A stretch of 47,500 nucleotides of DNA from contig NW_003314263.1 in the NCBI RefSeq assembly GCF_000143415.4, positions 4,413,008 to 4,460,507 on the forward strand. Direction: 5' to 3'. The notes beneath the pieces were generated by a model, which searched no databases, was not told the DNA's origin, and worked only from the letters and a program-made list of their open reading frames with translations. The stretch comes from Selaginella moellendorffii. Its lineage: Eukaryota > Streptophyta > Lycopodiopsida > Selaginellales > Selaginellaceae. A program made the translations under genes and the position numbers. Below are positions 21,473 to 29,640 of the stretch, one piece after another. Each line of letters starts with the position of its first letter. Within the stretch, counting starts at the first letter, position 1.

Positions 21473-21888
21473 GATGGCATGTATTTATTTAAAAATGTAA
21501 CTTATTATGGCATGGGGTTCCATGCCATTGTATTAATATTAAAAGACAATTCTTTGAGAGGATTTCCATTATACTAGAAGTGTTACAGCATGTTATTCGA
21601 AGTCTACGAAGTTGTTTTATTAATAAGGGGAAAGTAAAGATTGAATGGGGACTTGGGCTCCACCTAGACTCGGAGCAACTGAGCCAATATTAAAAGGATG
21701 GAAAGAAATTGGACGACGATGACAAGGAGAAGAGAGAGGTGAAGCAGTGGCAGGGGGAGGAGAAGTGATTGAGTAGACATTTCCTTGTTTAAAATAAAAT
21801 GGCATGTGCCTCAATGCAATTGAATTTTGTTATATTTATATACTATATAAAGGTTTGGAAACCTTATTTTACAAGTGGGATAATGACA
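21473..21888 (+). other. 3' flank of the long gene to the right TIR
   Basis: AT-rich sequence with two palindromes (21506-21529, 21798-21821), probably the 3' UTR and terminator. No ORF of note. Confidence 0.6.
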
Positions 21889-21913
21889 ATTCCCACTTTA
21901 ACGAAATAGAGCT
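21889..21913 (-). repeat. right terminal inverted repeat
   Basis: Ends CCCACTTTAACGAAATAGAG plus CT; the inverse of the left TIR at 9534-9558. The TTGCTG target copy follows immediately at 21914-21919. Confidence 0.85.
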
Positions 21914-21990
21914 TTGCTGAGCTTCCCGAGCGCTTCCCGAAGCTCCTTCAGTGTAAAATCCATCTTCAATGAGTCGTGCCACTCATGGGG
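21914..21990 (-). mobile_element. LINE remainder, right of the nested transposon
   Basis: Continues the LINE broken at 9533: GAGCTTCCCGAGCGCTTCCC matches 42641-42661 of the full-length copy, then CAATGAGTCGTGCCACTCAT. It stops abruptly at 21990, i.e. the LINE is 5'-truncated inside ORF2 at the HEWHDSL codons, next to Ty3 DNA. Confidence 0.9.
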
Positions 21991-23811
21991 GATTGTAAGG
22001 AACCAACTCGCTGAAGTGTCGTAGGCTAAAGGAACCCCAAAAGCATGACCAAAATGACAAAGAGTTCATCGGATGGGACCAAGTCGAAGATCGAGTTCAA
22101 GACCGACTCTAGGACCGAGTTCGAGATAGAGTCCGGAATCGAGTCCGAGACCAACTCGGGGACCGAGTTCAAGTCCGAGTTCGAGACCGAGTTCGAGACG
22201 GAGTCCGAGATCCGAAATCGGGTCCGAGACCGAGTCCGAGGTCGAGTCCGAGGTCGGGTCCGAGATCGGGTCCGAGATCGAGTCTGAGATCGAGTCCGAG
22301 ACCGAATCCGAAGTCGGATCCGAAATCGGGTCCAAGATCAAGCCAGAGACTAAGTCCAAATACTAATACGGGTCAAGGGGTGAAAGCCCAAAGCGTGCGT
22401 CTCCCAGGGGGGGGGGGCTGTGGGGGGTTCCAAAAGTATAGTAGGGATAGTGAAGTTTAGGAACTAGTCTTGAAGGAACTCTCCAGTGGTGCTTCCCAAC
22501 TGACTTGAGGTTGAGACTGGGGCCAAGGGGCCTTGGGTGGGAGTGAGCATGGGCTTGAGTGGTGCCGGAGGGGCCACCCAGGGAAGTGCTCAAGAGCAGC
22601 TCCCACTCCCGAAAAGGAAACCGACTGCGGTGCTCCCGGCTCATGTGGAGTGGTGCCCCACTTGAGTACCTTGTGGCTCATTGGTCCTCACCCTTCCTAG
22701 GGGCTTGGGCCTTCCCTTAGGAATGGAAGTGGGGGGGTAGAGGTACCCATACCGGGCCGCTAGGCCATGGTGTTTCGCCAACCTCAAGTCTTGGTGGAGA
22801 ACGATAGAGGCCAACGAAGGACCGGTGGCCACTTGGGAAATGATGAAGGCGAGGATCCGCGCAACTTACGTTCCTCCGAATGCTACTCTGCATCTAAGGG
22901 ACGAGCTGAGTAGGCTGAAGCAGACCGGAACCATTCAGGAGTATGTGAATGGGTTTATGGCAAAGAGGATACTTGTCATAGACATAGGGGATATGGATGC
23001 GTTCCATGCCTTCATATCAGGTTTGCAAACCTGGGCTCGTGGCGAAGTGATGCGGCGGAACCCGACCAACTACAAGGAAGCGTTGGATGCAGCTATCAAG
23101 GTGCATTTCAACGATAACCTGCAAAAGGGGAACACGACTGGGTCGGGATCCACGTTTAGCAAAGGGACCAAACCAAGGGGAACGTTTAGCAGAGGGAAAT
23201 TCAAGAAGAGTTTCTTTAAGAATGAGTCCTCGGGGTTCCGGAAAGGCAGATCCGGTGGCCAGCGAGCGAGTACGTGGGGGAGTCAAGCGAAAAGAGAAAA
23301 ACCCACGGATAAGAAGGTCAAGTCATATAGCAGCATGGAAAACAACGTATGCTACAACTGCGGTGAAGCGGGACACTTCTCGAGGGAATGTCCCTACCCG
23401 AAGAAGGCTAGAGCCAATATGGCCATCAAGTCGGGTGAAGTCCAAACTGAGGTATGTGATCCAGTCCCTAACTCAAAGTTACTCATTACACGAGCAACTT
23501 TGGTAGAGAGTCGTTTGCAACATCTACTAGCCCTCCAAGGGAAGCTCGGAGGTAGCTTTGTTAAGATCCTTATTGACACGGGTGCTTCGGATAATTTTGT
23601 GGTTGCAGACATAGTCCGGCAAGCCGGACTAACGGTGCAGCGGCTAGGCGAACCAAGGACTATAGAGTTTGTTCAAGGTAGCCAAAGCACCGATGAGGTA
23701 CTTCGACAAGCGAGAGTCGAAGTGGGGACTTGGAAGGTGGACATGGATTTCACTGTGTTAGACATGGCGGGATTTGACGTGATCTTCGGAATGGACTGGT
23801 TCAATCGATTC
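21991..23811 (+). mobile_element. Ty3 retrotransposon fragment: 5' region, gag and protease
   Basis: Plus-strand gag-protease. Upstream of 22825 the frame is already open (FANLKSWWRTIEANE), so the conceptual start at 22825 is not the true one. The gag core has TWEMMKARIRATYVPP, LKQTGTIQEYVNGF and DMDAFHAFISGL. Then come a basic linker, a CCHC knuckle (CYNCGEAGHFSREC, near 23347) and a retropepsin (LIDTGASDNFV near 23571, then VIFGMDWFNRF). After GMDWFNRF the sequence switches to LINE at about 23812, so RT, integrase and 3' LTR are missing. Gag packages the RNA; the protease cleaves the polyprotein. The fragment is dead by truncation. Confidence 0.88.
22080..22370 (+). repeat. tandem repeat of GAGTCCGAGAYC-like units
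   Basis: About 24 imperfect units of 12 nt (GAGTCCGAGACC, GAGTTCGAGACC, GGGTCCGAGATC). It encodes Glu/Ser-Phe or Arg-Val repeats depending on frame. It lies in the 5' leader of the Ty3 fragment and is probably noncoding or part of a low-complexity gag N-terminus. Confidence 0.8.
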
Positions 23812-24557
23812 GTGGCCGCTCCTGTACTTCTGTGAGACATCCATCCCTGTGAATCCCCTCAACGGCAAAAGTGCTTGGGATAATTCCCCGCAAGCCTTCC
23901 TGACTTGTAACTGGCCCGAGACCCTCACGAAGCTCCTGAACTCCAGCCAATGACCAAGCTAGTGGGTGAGGGGAGGTAGCTTCGTCCTCTCCACCACTCT
24001 CAGTGGGCACCTCGTCTCTGGCTTGGCTTTTACTTCCAGCTTGTTCCAGGACCTAGCCATCCCCCAGCTCTGAAACATCCACCACTTCTATCCCGTGGTT
24101 CTCGTCCTGCTAGGTTGCTTCCTTGCGTGGCTCGCTTGCTGCCTTGCACAGCAATGTTCTGGCCGTTGATACAGAGGGCCCTTTCCTGTCCTGGCTTGCT
24201 GCTGTACATGTGCCAGAACCCTGACCTTGTAACAGGCCTCCTCGTGGGAGTCGAATGCTGAGGCCCCTGCCTCACCCTCCACAACCTTGAGAGCTCAGTT
24301 TGATGGGCGTGGATGCTGTGATTCCCCTGTGGCTGTTCTCCATGCTGCTGACAGGGGAGTGAATACACAGCAGAAGCAAAAAAAGGGGAACAATACTTCC
24401 CTAAATCTCATGGCGGATGCCCCAGCCGACGGAGATTGCATGCTCTCCCCTGGGCACTCTTCTACCTTTGGCTGTGCCTCCGATCACGGCAGCCATGGTA
24501 CTGGGCGCCTTCCTCCACTTCCTCCCCAAAAAACGTCCAACATTAGGGTTTTTTTTT
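23812..24557 (-). mobile_element. LINE 5'-end fragment (5' UTR and ORF1 start)
   Basis: Corresponds to about 46220-46975 of the full-length LINE, including the ORF1 ATG (at 24343, MENS...) and the 5' terminus CCAACATTAGGG plus a T run. It is truncated on its 3' side, not the 5' side, which target-primed insertion does not normally give. It fuses to Ty3 protease at a shared GTGGC(C)GCTCCTGTACTTCTG, so recombination made the junction. ORF1 is frameshifted. Confidence 0.88.
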
Positions 24558-24806
24558 CGAGATCTCGCCGGATTGCAGCACCGTGGGGTGTCTTTGACCC
24601 TAAACGCCTAAATGCACCTAAACCCTAAACCCTTTAAACCCTAAAATTTAAACCCTGAACCTACTTAACAACTTAGGGAATGGTTCTTCAATCTGGATAT
24701 ACTCACCATATATATCTACACATTGCTTTAGGGTTTAGGGTTTTGGTTTTATAGTTTTAAGGTTTAGGGTTTACCAGTATAGGGTTTAGTGTTTAGGATT
24801 TAGGCG
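24558..24806. repeat. inverted LINE target sequence and divergent telomere repeats
   Basis: CGAGATCTCGCCGGATTG (24558-24575) is the inverse of the LINE target. It is followed by GGGGTGTCTTTGACCCTAAA and CCCTAAA-type repeats (24597-24661), a 65-bp spacer, then TTTAGGG-type repeats (24727-24806), partly degenerate. The order C-strand then G-strand is opposite to a head-to-head telomere fusion. Confidence 0.8.
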
Positions 24807-24807
24807 T

Positions 24808-25370
24808 GATCCTCTTGTGTGGCTTCGGCAAGAGCAAATGTAGACAATCTATGCTATCTCCAACTTGCCTCGAGTCAGTGTAGAGCCTCACCACTGGGGG
24901 CTGTGAGCTAGATCGGGGCCTCACACTTAAGGACCAAGCTGGTGAAGATGGGAGTGAAGCTCTAGGCTTGTTTGTAAGGTCTGACAAGCATCTATGGGCA
25001 AACTTTAGTGTCTGGAGTGGTTGTTCCTTGCTCAGCCCTAGGGCCATGACTTAATGGTCAATGTCCCTGGAGATCTCCTAGCTTGGTTATGACCCTGAGC
25101 AAGGGATTATGGACTCACCTTCCAGTGAGGCCTTCATGTTGATCCCACAGGACAAAAGTGCGTCCATGCTAGGGCCCTGTTCCTTTCTATTCTTGGTTGT
25201 TCTGGGTGGCATAGACTTAAGTTCTCCTGTCTCACACCCTAGCTCTACTGCTGCTGCACGTGCTGCTGCTCTAGTGGTGACTCCTGACGTGACCCTAGTG
25301 TGCCGCTCCTGTGCTTCTGTGAGACATCCATCCCTGCGAATCCCCTCAACTACAAAAGTGCTTGCAATGA
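24808..25370 (-). mobile_element. LINE ORF1 fragment, left part of a split copy
   Basis: Corresponds to about 45742-46275 of the full-length LINE (GGCTTCGGCAAGA, CAGGACAAAAGTGCGTCC). It continues at 26443 after the nested LTR element, so 24808-27130 minus 25371-26442 is one LINE copy. It is truncated at 24808 next to telomere repeats. Confidence 0.88.
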
Positions 25371-25375
25371 TTCCC

Positions 25376-26442
25376 TGTTAGGATTCTATCCCTTACACCC
25401 TAAGCCAACTGGCTAAAGGGGTGATCACTTGATTGTAGGGCCCTTTCCTTATCCTATTATCCTGACCTAGTGCCTAACAATCCTCCCCTCGTCAAGGAAT
25501 GATCGTCCGCAATCATACTTAGGCCACCATCCGGTCACCATGGTCCTTCTCTTAGGGTCTACCAAACCTTGGTTCTCCCTCTAGATCCACCATGTTGAAT
25601 ATTCCTTCAGAATATTCCTGCCCCACTTGTCAGCCACGAGAATCGAACTGGGCTCCAATACCAATGTTATGATCCGGCGCAAAAAGACAGAGATCTAGTC
25701 ACCCTAGACTATACTACGCCACCTCTTGAGGTTCCTCACCACCCAACCACCCCCGAACTACCTCAAAAGCTCCTCAAACTCATCCATGGTAGACACTGGT
25801 GGTTTCTTATCCGCAACATGGGACTCCTCAAGCCAATTCCACCATCGAAGACCCGCATCACGCAAAACCATCGGAATAGCCACTAAAGCCTCTGCATCTG
25901 GAGTTCCTCTAGTAGCCAAGAACTTCTTCACATTGGCTAGCCAAGCGAGACACTCATCCACACCACCATCACCGGAAAAAGTTGGAATCTTGAGTCGATC
26001 TACCAAAGAAGGCTTACTTGGAGCGCTACTCCGTCCAGCCTCGAGTGCCTCGACACACCCACGCATGGTATCCATCATGCCATGCATCTCGTCTTGCATC
26101 TCTTGCTGATTTTTATTAAGGGCTCGCAGCTCATGAACCACATCTTGAATGGTCCAAATTTCTGCAGCTTCGTCGGCACCATCGTCGGCACCACCATCGA
26201 CAATAGGATTCCAGCGTTCAACTTGGTCGGCCATCGCAACCAATGCTCCTAGACTATGCTACACCACCTCTTGAGGTTCCTCACCACCCAACCACCCCCG
26301 AGCTACCTCAAAAGCTCCACTGCGCCGCCGCTCCACTGTGAGCCCTAGGGTAGGTTAAGTCCCCTACCCTAACATGCCTTAATATACCCTTGAGCCTCCC
26401 TTTGACCGATGTTGACCATGTAGTCAAAGCTGGTGCCTAACA
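25376..26442 (-). mobile_element. 1067-bp LTR retrotransposon derivative nested in LINE
   Basis: Starts TGTTAGGATTC and ends GTGCCTAACA, flanked by 5-bp target duplications TTCCC (25371-25375, 26443-26447). On the minus strand it has an LTR-like start TGTTAGGCAC, a PBS-like TTGGTATTGGAGC next to GGATCATAACA (near 25650-25675), and a polypurine-like tract (complement of CCTCCCCTCGTC, near 25483) before the low-coordinate LTR. A 70-bp segment (25703-25772) is repeated at 26250-26318, so the interior is rearranged. It carries only the start of a Ty3-type gag. Confidence 0.75.
25758..26234 (-). pseudogene. Ty3-type gag N-terminus
   Basis: ATG at 26234 (MADQVERWNP). A coiled-coil segment (VVHELRALNKNQQEMQDEMHG) is followed by LKIPTFSGDGGVDECLAWL and LRWWNWLEES, the opening of the retrotransposon gag domain. 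It stops at 25758, far short of a normal gag (about 159 codons). A decayed copy of the same gag lies at about 34050-34500. Confidence 0.8.
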
Positions 26443-27130
26443 TTCCCCACAAGCCTTTCTGACTTGTGACTAGCCTGAGACTCTCACAAAGCTCCTATAC
26501 TCCAGCTAGTGACCAGGCAAGTGGGTGAGGAAAGGTAGCTTCGTCCTCTCCTCCACTCTCAGTGGAAACTTCGCTTTTGGTGTGGCTTATACTTCCAGCT
26601 TTTTCCAAGACTTGGCCATCCCCCAACCTAGAAACATCCACCACTTCTATCCCATTGTTTTCATCCTGCTGAGCTGCTGCTTTGCGTGGCTCACTTGCTG
26701 TCTTGTGCAGTAGTGTTCTGGCATTGATACAGAGGCCCCTTTCCCATCCTGGCTTACTGCCGTGTGTGTTCTAGGACCCCGACCTTGTAGCAATCCTCCT
26801 CGTGGGAGCCAAATGCTGAGGCCCCTACCTCGCACTCTATGACTGTGAAAGTTCAGATTGATGGGTGTGGATGCCGTGACTCTATTGCGGCTGTTCTCCA
26901 TGCTTCTGACAAGAGAGTGAGTACACAGCAAAAGCAAAAAAAGGGAAATGATGCTTCCCTGAATCTCACGACAAATGCCCCCACCGACAGTAGCAAGTGT
27001 GGGGAGATTGCATGCTCTCCCCTGTGCGCTCTTCTACCTCTAGTTGCACCTCCTATCACGACAGCCATGGTACTAGGTGCCTTCCACCACTGCCTCCTCA
27101 AAAACTGTCCAATATTAGGGTTTTTTTACC
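26443..27130 (-). mobile_element. LINE 5'-end fragment, right part of the split copy
   Basis: Matches about 46285-46975 of the full-length LINE, with the ORF1 ATG region (CTCCATGCTTCTGAC near 26900) and the 5' terminus CCAATATTAGGG plus a T run. The LINE's 5' edge abuts the target-like sequence at 27131-27147. Confidence 0.88.
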
Positions 27131-27147
27131 CAATCTGGCAAGATCAC
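27131..27147 (+). repeat. LINE target sequence between two LINEs
   Basis: CAATCTGGCAAGATCAC, a transition-decayed copy of CAATCCGGCGAGATCGC. It separates the 5' end of one LINE (27130) from the 3' end of another (27148), both on the minus strand. Confidence 0.85.
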
Positions 27148-27524
27148 TGAACGTGTATGTACACCCCCCATATCCCAATGGGACTAATACAAAAATTGGG
27201 TGTGCCACCCTCTCAATGAGCTACTCTACATGATCCTCTTGTGTTGCAGCTGAACCTAGTCCTGGAGTAGAAGTGGATGTGGTCGTCTGAATCAAATCGT
27301 ATCGATATCCAAGTCTCCCCCACGAGCTAAACGTAGAACAAAGTCTAGGGGGCACCACTGCCAGTGAATCTCGCCACCTACCATTCTGCCGAAGCAGGGG
27401 AGCCACCAGGACCTCCACTCCTTGAGTTGCCTCGGTTTTTCCTGCTCTTTCAGGATGGTGTAATGAAAACACACTACTGCAAGAGTGAGTCTCCACCATG
27501 ATGCCACCACCACCGATATCCTCA
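27148..27524 (-). mobile_element. LINE 3'-end fragment
   Basis: Begins TGAACGTG and matches 39436-39805: 3' UTR, then the ORF2 tail (WWRLTLAVV, WRSWWLPCFG, GGEIHWQW). It ends at GATATCCTC near 27524 and is 5'-truncated there. Confidence 0.9.
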
Positions 27525-29640
27525 GCAAGTGTAGGCAAGTGTAGTAGTAAGATGCCAAGGTACAAGAGCTTAATGTGTGCATGGAGCCACCTTTCTCATG
27601 CAATAATGGTTTACTCTTGTATAATGGTAGGGTATGTCTTTCCTAAGTTTATGAGATTATCAACCATTTTCTTTATTATTATTATGACCACCCGAAGGCT
27701 AGTCATTTTAGGGGGAGGAAGATTTAAGAGTTGATCAAGTGTAGATTTTTTTGGAAGAACATGAAAACTAATATTCTCAAATATTGCAAGATATGTAAGA
27801 ATTGTCAGAAGTCAAGGTGCCAAGGTGTAGCACACGTGGTTTTCACCCTTTTATCCTATAGTGATTCACTATAGGATAACCATGAAGCATAACCTAAACC
27901 CTTTATATGCCATGTGTCACATGCCATGGTCCAAGGATAGTGGTGCAGAACCTGAGCTTCAAAGCCTTAAACCACTGAATGAAAGAACAATGCCAAACTG
28001 TAAGCGACTAATTTTTCCATTCTACTTTAATCACTTAACCACACCTCCAACCACTTGGAAGAGTCTCACTCACAACCTCCATAAGTCTTATTTTGGACTT
28101 GGGCTTGCTAGCCCCAAGAATGGCATCCCTGCCACTCAACCTGTGCACTTGGTCCAAGTGCTCCATGTGTCCGATCCCACAACTGACACCCCAAGGTACC
28201 ACTGACATATCAGCCCATTACGCTAAGGCCATTCCCATTCACCTTGGTCACACAGGTGGTTTGACACCACCTACACCACAGTCCCGTCTCGCAAAGATTG
28301 GGCCATCCGTCCATGAGCGATCATCCTAGATCCGCTCCTTAGCATCCTTAAGATGCCTACAGACATGGGGAATAGCCTTCCCCAATATCCCTTTTCCAGT
28401 CCCCACTAAGTCCCTTTCTGTCCATGGCCGTGTTCGTCAACACTGCCACTGGATCAAGGCCCACAAGCCCGACTACTAAGTCCTATGGTCCTTTAGGACT
28501 TCTTCCTCACACAACCGTATCCTTGGTCTCTACACTAGAGGACGGCTCCTCTTCCTTTTCACAGTCTGGGACTTTGGGGCAACATTTCGGAACACCGTGG
28601 CCTTACGCGAGCCTCATGGGTACTCTCCCTGCCTTCTGCTTTTGGGTGCTCTAGCCATGGGCTTAGAGCGAGGTTTCGTTGAGCCACGCCAAGTATCCAA
28701 ATAGGTAGTGCCACCCACACTTGGACTAGGAGCATCAGCCAGTCAATCTCCCGGGGGAATTAGAGCCGGCTCTTGAACACTTCACCAAGCTACCCCACTT
28801 GTCGGTTTGTGTTCACTCTAGTCTTGGATTTCCCAGTGGGTAGCTCATCACCCAACACTGGGTACAACCTTCTTGGGCCAAACTAGCCTTTCCTGGCCAA
28901 ATTGGCTCCACTGCAGTCTTCCCCTTTACTATACTTTTGGAACTCACCAAACCCCCTAGGGTCTGGGAGATGAATGCTTTGGGCTTTCACCCTCTCAGAC
29001 TCGAACTCAGTATGAAGTTTCATATGCCGCTAATACTAATTAGTGGAGTATGGTTTCATATGTTGAACAAGGACAAATATGCAAACAAGAGCTACACTAT
29101 ACCTCAGGTTAATCAACCATGGCCAAGTTTCATTTTGACCCACATTGACCATGGAGTCAAAGCTAGTGTCTAACAAAGAGGGGATATCTAAGCAAAAAAT
29201 TAAGTTATTTCATGTGACCTTTTCCCATTTTATTATAAGCAGCTGCCTTTATTTTGTAATGGGTTAATGCGGCCTTACCTTTTATTGCTCACACCCAAAT
29301 TTTCCTTTTTCTTCTTTTAGCTTTGAGTTGAGATTTCTCACATTCCCTTTTAGGTTTTGAGGTGGCACAGTGAACAATGCACTTTCATTGCTTGGGTGCT
29401 TGAGATCAGTTATCCAGCTCCATTATTCCAAAAGATGGTAGAAGGGATCAAATTAAACATGAACAATACATAGCACAATGGTTGGCATGGTGCATTGCGT
29501 TTTAGCACCCTTTCTAACCGCCCAGCATTTGCACTAGCACAAACATAAGTTCTTACAAAACTTTAAAATAGAAAACTGCCTTTATCCCATGTCCTATTTT
29601 AGTTCTCCGTGCGTTTCACGATAGGGTTTCACTTAGCAAA
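27525..29640. other. about 2.1 kb without recognisable gene
   Basis: ORFs at 27861-28205, 28424-28654 and 28937-29173 have no domain I recognise and overlap in several frames. The part near 29125-29180 (GACCCACATTGACCATGGAGTC, ending TGTCTAACA) matches LTR-type sequence at 26400-26442 and 34695-34730, so at least the right end is LTR-retrotransposon derived. The last 450 bp may contain the promoter of the gene at 29641. Confidence 0.45.

Larger units (their letters stand above)
9758..21821. repeat. family of about 23 dispersed 22-24 bp palindromes
   Basis: The half-site AATGGCRTG is followed by a core (usually NGGCCN or a variant) and the inverse half-site CAYGCCATT. Copies: 9758-9781, ~10075-10097, 10128-10149, 11469-11492, 11527-11548, 13361-13384, 13432-13454, 13530-13552, 14140-14161, 14211-14232, 15073-15096, 15153-15174, 15870-15893, 15947-15970, 16007-16030, 17283-17305, 18785-18809, 18927-18950, 19118-19141, 20354-20377, 20429-20452, 21506-21529, 21798-21821. 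All lie inside the TIR element. R/Y variation sits at the CpG of the ancestral arms (GGCGTG/CACGCC), as expected of methyl-C deamination. They occur in introns, exons and intergenic DNA. Confidence 0.9.
9534..21913. mobile_element. 12.4-kb TIR DNA transposon nested in a LINE
   Basis: The element interrupts a LINE ORF2 whose two halves (ending at 9533, resuming at 21914) are contiguous in the intact copy at 42590-42720. Its ends are inverted repeats starting AGCTCTATTTYGTTAAAGTG, with one mismatch in the first 23 nt. It contains a minus-strand transposase-like gene (10222-13376), a divergent plus-strand multi-exon gene (about 15.8-21.47 kb), two minisatellites, a telomere-like block and about 23 palindromes. 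A unit with TIRs, TSD and a DDE-like transposase is a class II element. Its superfamily is uncertain: the DUF7869-like transposase does not match CACTA, hAT or KDZ motifs I know, and the roughly 6-10 bp TSD does not decide it. Confidence 0.88.

Noticed and set aside
9534-21913. CACTA, hAT or KDZ assignment of the TIR element
   Set aside because: Termini do not start CACTA, the TSD is not clearly 8 bp, and the transposase lacks the family motifs I know; left unassigned.
27907-27929. ATGCCATGTG ... CATGCCAT look-alike outside the 12.4-kb element
   Set aside because: It resembles the copy at 13530-13552 but has a different core (TCA) and is single. I treat it as chance or a stray copy and mention it because it is the only counterexample to strict confinement.
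28424-29173. possible genes in 28.4-29.2 kb
   Set aside because: Short ORFs, no domain, no consistent splice sites, and the right end matches LTR sequence.
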